DNA of 7,301 nucleotides from Anaerolineae bacterium (GTDB lineage: Bacteria > Chloroflexota > Anaerolineae > Epilineales > JAHCIE01): the NCBI GenBank assembly GCA_026129385.1, contig JAHCIE010000164.1, positions 1 to 7,301 of the forward strand. The letters are read 5' to 3'. Position numbers and translations under genes: made by a program. This document shows positions 5,781-7,301 of the stretch, one piece after another. The notes under the pieces are model-generated. The model was given only the letters and a program-made list of their open reading frames with translations. It was not told the origin of the DNA and did no database searches. How positions within the stretch are numbered: the first letter of the stretch is position 1; each line of letters begins with the position of its first letter.

Positions 5781-5809
5781 TTGCGCCAGAACGTTTGTTC
5801 TGATACAAT
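5781..5809 (+). promoter_or_regulatory. Promoter of the LysM membrane protein gene
   Basis: TTGCGC (5781-5786), an exact 17-bp spacer and TACAAT (5804-5809) preceded by TGA, an extended -10. The predicted start near 5816 gives a leader of about 80 nt before ATG 5896. The spacer is almost entirely filled by the palindrome at 5787-5802, which strongly suggests negative control by direct blocking of RNA polymerase. Confidence 0.7.
5787..5802. promoter_or_regulatory. Operator-like palindrome CAGAAC-GTTT-GTTCTG in the promoter spacer
   Basis: A perfect 6-4-6 inverted repeat lying exactly between the -35 and -10 boxes of the plus-strand promoter. Its core GAAC-N4-GTTC equals the half-site arrangement of Gram-positive-type LexA (SOS) boxes. 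The divergent XRE repressor is the nearest candidate ligand; LexA is the alternative. The sequence does not decide between them. Confidence 0.6.
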
Positions 5810-5839
5810 AGGTTGGTAAGGCTGTCGTGTGACCACGTT

Positions 5840-5868
5840 ACCGCGGTGAGCGTTCGGGCCACCGCGGT
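5840..5868 (+). other. GC-rich leader hairpin ACCGCGGTG / CACCGCGGT
   Basis: A perfect 9-bp stem (5840-5848 with 5860-5868) around an 11-nt loop in the predicted untranslated leader of the LysM gene, ending 27 bases before its ATG. The arms each contain the self-complementary octamer ACCGCGGT, whose two copies start exactly 21 bp apart, two helical turns. It could be an RNA attenuator or mRNA-stabilising hairpin, or a pair of DNA operator half-sites. Only TTT follows, so it is a poor terminator. Confidence 0.5.
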
Positions 5869-5895
5869 TTGTGTCCCTTGAATTGAGGTACGGTG

Positions 5896-7301
5896 ATGGA
5901 CACACCACGGACGGGTGCGCCGAGGCGGAGGGCATCGACTGCGAGTACAGCGACCCCGACCGCCTCCTTTCGCGACCTGCTGGCGGCGGCCCGCAGTGCG
6001 GGGCCGGTGGAAATTCTTCCGAACGAGGATGTCTCGGACGACACGAAGGCGCTGGCGCGCCTGATCGAGACGGGCGAGCGCCGCCTTGGTGACGACATTG
6101 AGGCGGCCCTGGATGCCGACCCGGAGGCGCTGGCGGCGATGGCAGGGCGAGCGGCCCTCCAGGCGACGCTGGCCGACCTGTTCTTTCGGTTGGGGGCGGA
6201 GGAGCCGGCCGTCGCCGACTTGCTGCTGACGCTGGCCGAGGTTCGCCGAGGCGAGGCGGATGCGGGGCAGGCGCTGGCGCTGCTGGCCGAAACGATGCGC
6301 GTTCCGGAGAAGCCGGTACGGCCGCGGGACCTGGACGAGGCGAGACGCTTCATCGCCGCGTTGGCCGTCGCCCTCGATCTGCGCCAGGCCGCGCTGCGCA
6401 GCATTGCGGCCCAGGGTGGCCCCGCTGACAAAGCGGGCCACGCGGCCGAGCGGCAGGTGGAGCGCGAGGGGGTAGTCCTGCTAGGGCAGCTGGAGTCGGC
6501 GTGCGCCGTGGCTGACGAGACGCTACGGCGGCGGGCCGTCGCGGCCGGGATGGACGCTGACGCGGTATCGGCGACGCTGGCCGCTGCATTCGCCGCGCGA
6601 GCCAGGCGGGTTGGCTATCCTGTGCCGCTCGTCGTCCGTCGTCCGTCGGGGTGGCGGAAACCCCTGAACCCAGCCCACGCCTGGCAGGCGGGCTACCCGG
6701 TGCCCCTCGACCGCCTGCGCCGCGCCGATTGGCGGCGTTGGCCGTCGCTGGCGTGGGCCTGGCTGGGTGAGCATCGCCCCCGGGACGTGTCGCAATGGGC
6801 GGCGGCCAGCGGCCGGCTACGGCGTCAGCGGTGGTGGCCGATGATGGTGTTGGCGATCTTGCTCGTCGTGGCGCTAATAACGTGGCGGGCGTGGGGCGTA
6901 GCGGTGAAGCCCATTGGTAGCGCGCAGGCGGGCCTGGCGGCGGCGGCGATGTCGCCGCGCCTGCCGGTGGGGACGCCGGTACGAGTCATGGTGCGGACGA
7001 CGGGCGGCTACAGCCTGGAAGAGGTGGCGAGGTACTTCGGCCTGGCCGACCCCTGGGCGATGAGTCTGTTGGCCTGGGTGAACAGCGCGGCCTTGCAGGA
7101 TGTCCAGGCGAAAGCCGCCAAAGGCCAGTTATACACGGCGCCGTTACCGGCCGGGCTGACGCTGGCGATTCCTGCCGTGGTCGTCCCCTCGACCACCACC
7201 CAAGAGGCAGCAGCGATGGAGTATGGCGTGTCAGTGGAGGGCATCCGTCGGCTGGCGATGCAGGCGGGTCAGGGGGTATACCTGGCGCCCGTAGGCCGGA
7301 G
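5896..7301 (+). CDS. Single-pass membrane protein with LysM-like repeats, 3'-truncated
   Basis: A frame open for 468 codons to the right edge; the stop lies outside. The start is ATG 5896, with GAGG (5885-5888) seven bases before it; an adjacent in-frame GTG (5893) is the only alternative because TGA is at 5884. Residues 1-310 are Ala/Leu/Arg-rich, mostly helical and of no family I recognise, including two GYPVPL copies (240-245 and 266-271). A single transmembrane helix lies at about 315-335, preceded by RRQRWW, so the N-terminal part is predicted cytoplasmic and the C-terminal part outside. The outer part has a LysM-like unit at about 365-426 (GGYSLEEVARYFGL, then WVN, then LPAGLTLAIP) and the start of a second (about 434-463, AAMEYGVSVEGIRRLA). 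LysM units bind peptidoglycan or chitin-type glycans. A cell-wall-linked sensor or anchor is possible, but the role is unknown. It lies divergent from the XRE/ImmA pair, behind an operator-like promoter. Confidence 0.85.
   Translation, partial: MDTPRTGAPRRRASTASTATPTASFRDLLAAARSAGPVEILPNEDVSDDTKALARLIETGERRLGDDIEAALDADPEALAAMAGRAALQATLADLFFRLGAEEPAVADLLLTLAEVRRGEADAGQALALLAETMRVPEKPVRPRDLDEARRFIAALAVALDLRQAALRSIAAQGGPADKAGHAAERQVEREGVVLLGQLESACAVADETLRRRAVAAGMDADAVSATLAAAFAARARRVGYPVPLVVRRPSGWRKPLNPAHAWQAGYPVPLDRLRRADWRRWPSLAWAWLGEHRPRDVSQWAAASGRLRRQRWWPMMVLAILLVVALITWRAWGVAVKPIGSAQAGLAAAAMSPRLPVGTPVRVMVRTTGGYSLEEVARYFGLADPWAMSLLAWVNSAALQDVQAKAAKGQLYTAPLPAGLTLAIPAVVVPSTTTQEAAAMEYGVSVEGIRRLAMQAGQGVYLAPVGR

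Noticed and set aside
5758..6441. Minus-strand 227-residue and 197-residue frames
   Set aside because: Opposite the start of the LysM gene. Compositions are Arg/Ser/Ala-rich with no motif, and one runs into the divergent promoter region.

Overview
The window is high-GC bacterial DNA with dense, bacterial-style gene packing: 4-bp ATGA stop/start overlaps, Shine-Dalgarno sites and sigma70-like promoters. It contains seven genes, two cut by the window edges. I see no rRNA, tRNA, CRISPR array, transposase or integrase. The gene mix (JAMM peptidase, MFS permease, patatin, HTH plus citrate-synthase-like pair, IrrE-like pair, LysM membrane protein) would suit a high-GC, environmental, possibly Chloroflexota or Deinococcus-like lineage. 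That assignment is a weak inference.

Left part, plus strand (1-1713): the 3' end of a JAMM/Mov34-type zinc metallopeptidase, then a 12-helix MFS permease. These converge on the next block.

Middle part, minus strand (1758-4204): a near-consensus promoter (4175-4204) drives a small MerR/excisionase-type HTH protein. It overlaps by ATGA a citrate-synthase-like protein whose active site is degraded. The pair looks like the two halves of a known HTH-citrate synthase fusion family. Downstream, with its own probable promoter, lies a patatin/RssA-type lipid hydrolase.

Right part (4245-7301): a divergent control region. On the minus strand, a 131-residue XRE repressor with a DdrO-like C-terminus is ATGA-coupled to an ImmA/IrrE-family HExxH metallopeptidase. 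This is the architecture of a protease-cleaved-repressor switch such as IrrE/DdrO or ImmA/ImmR. On the plus strand, a gene for a single-pass membrane protein with LysM-like extracytoplasmic repeats runs off the window. It lies behind a promoter whose 17-bp spacer is filled by the 16-bp palindrome CAGAAC-GTTT-GTTCTG. The ~290-bp region between the two start codons is AT-rich in its middle (about 37% GC over 5701-5820 by direct count) and full of palindromes, and the LysM-gene leader carries a 9-bp GC-rich hairpin.

The two points most worth following are (1) the IrrE/DdrO-like switch facing an operator-bearing promoter of a LysM membrane protein, and (2) the split HTH/citrate-synthase-like operon lacking key catalytic residues.
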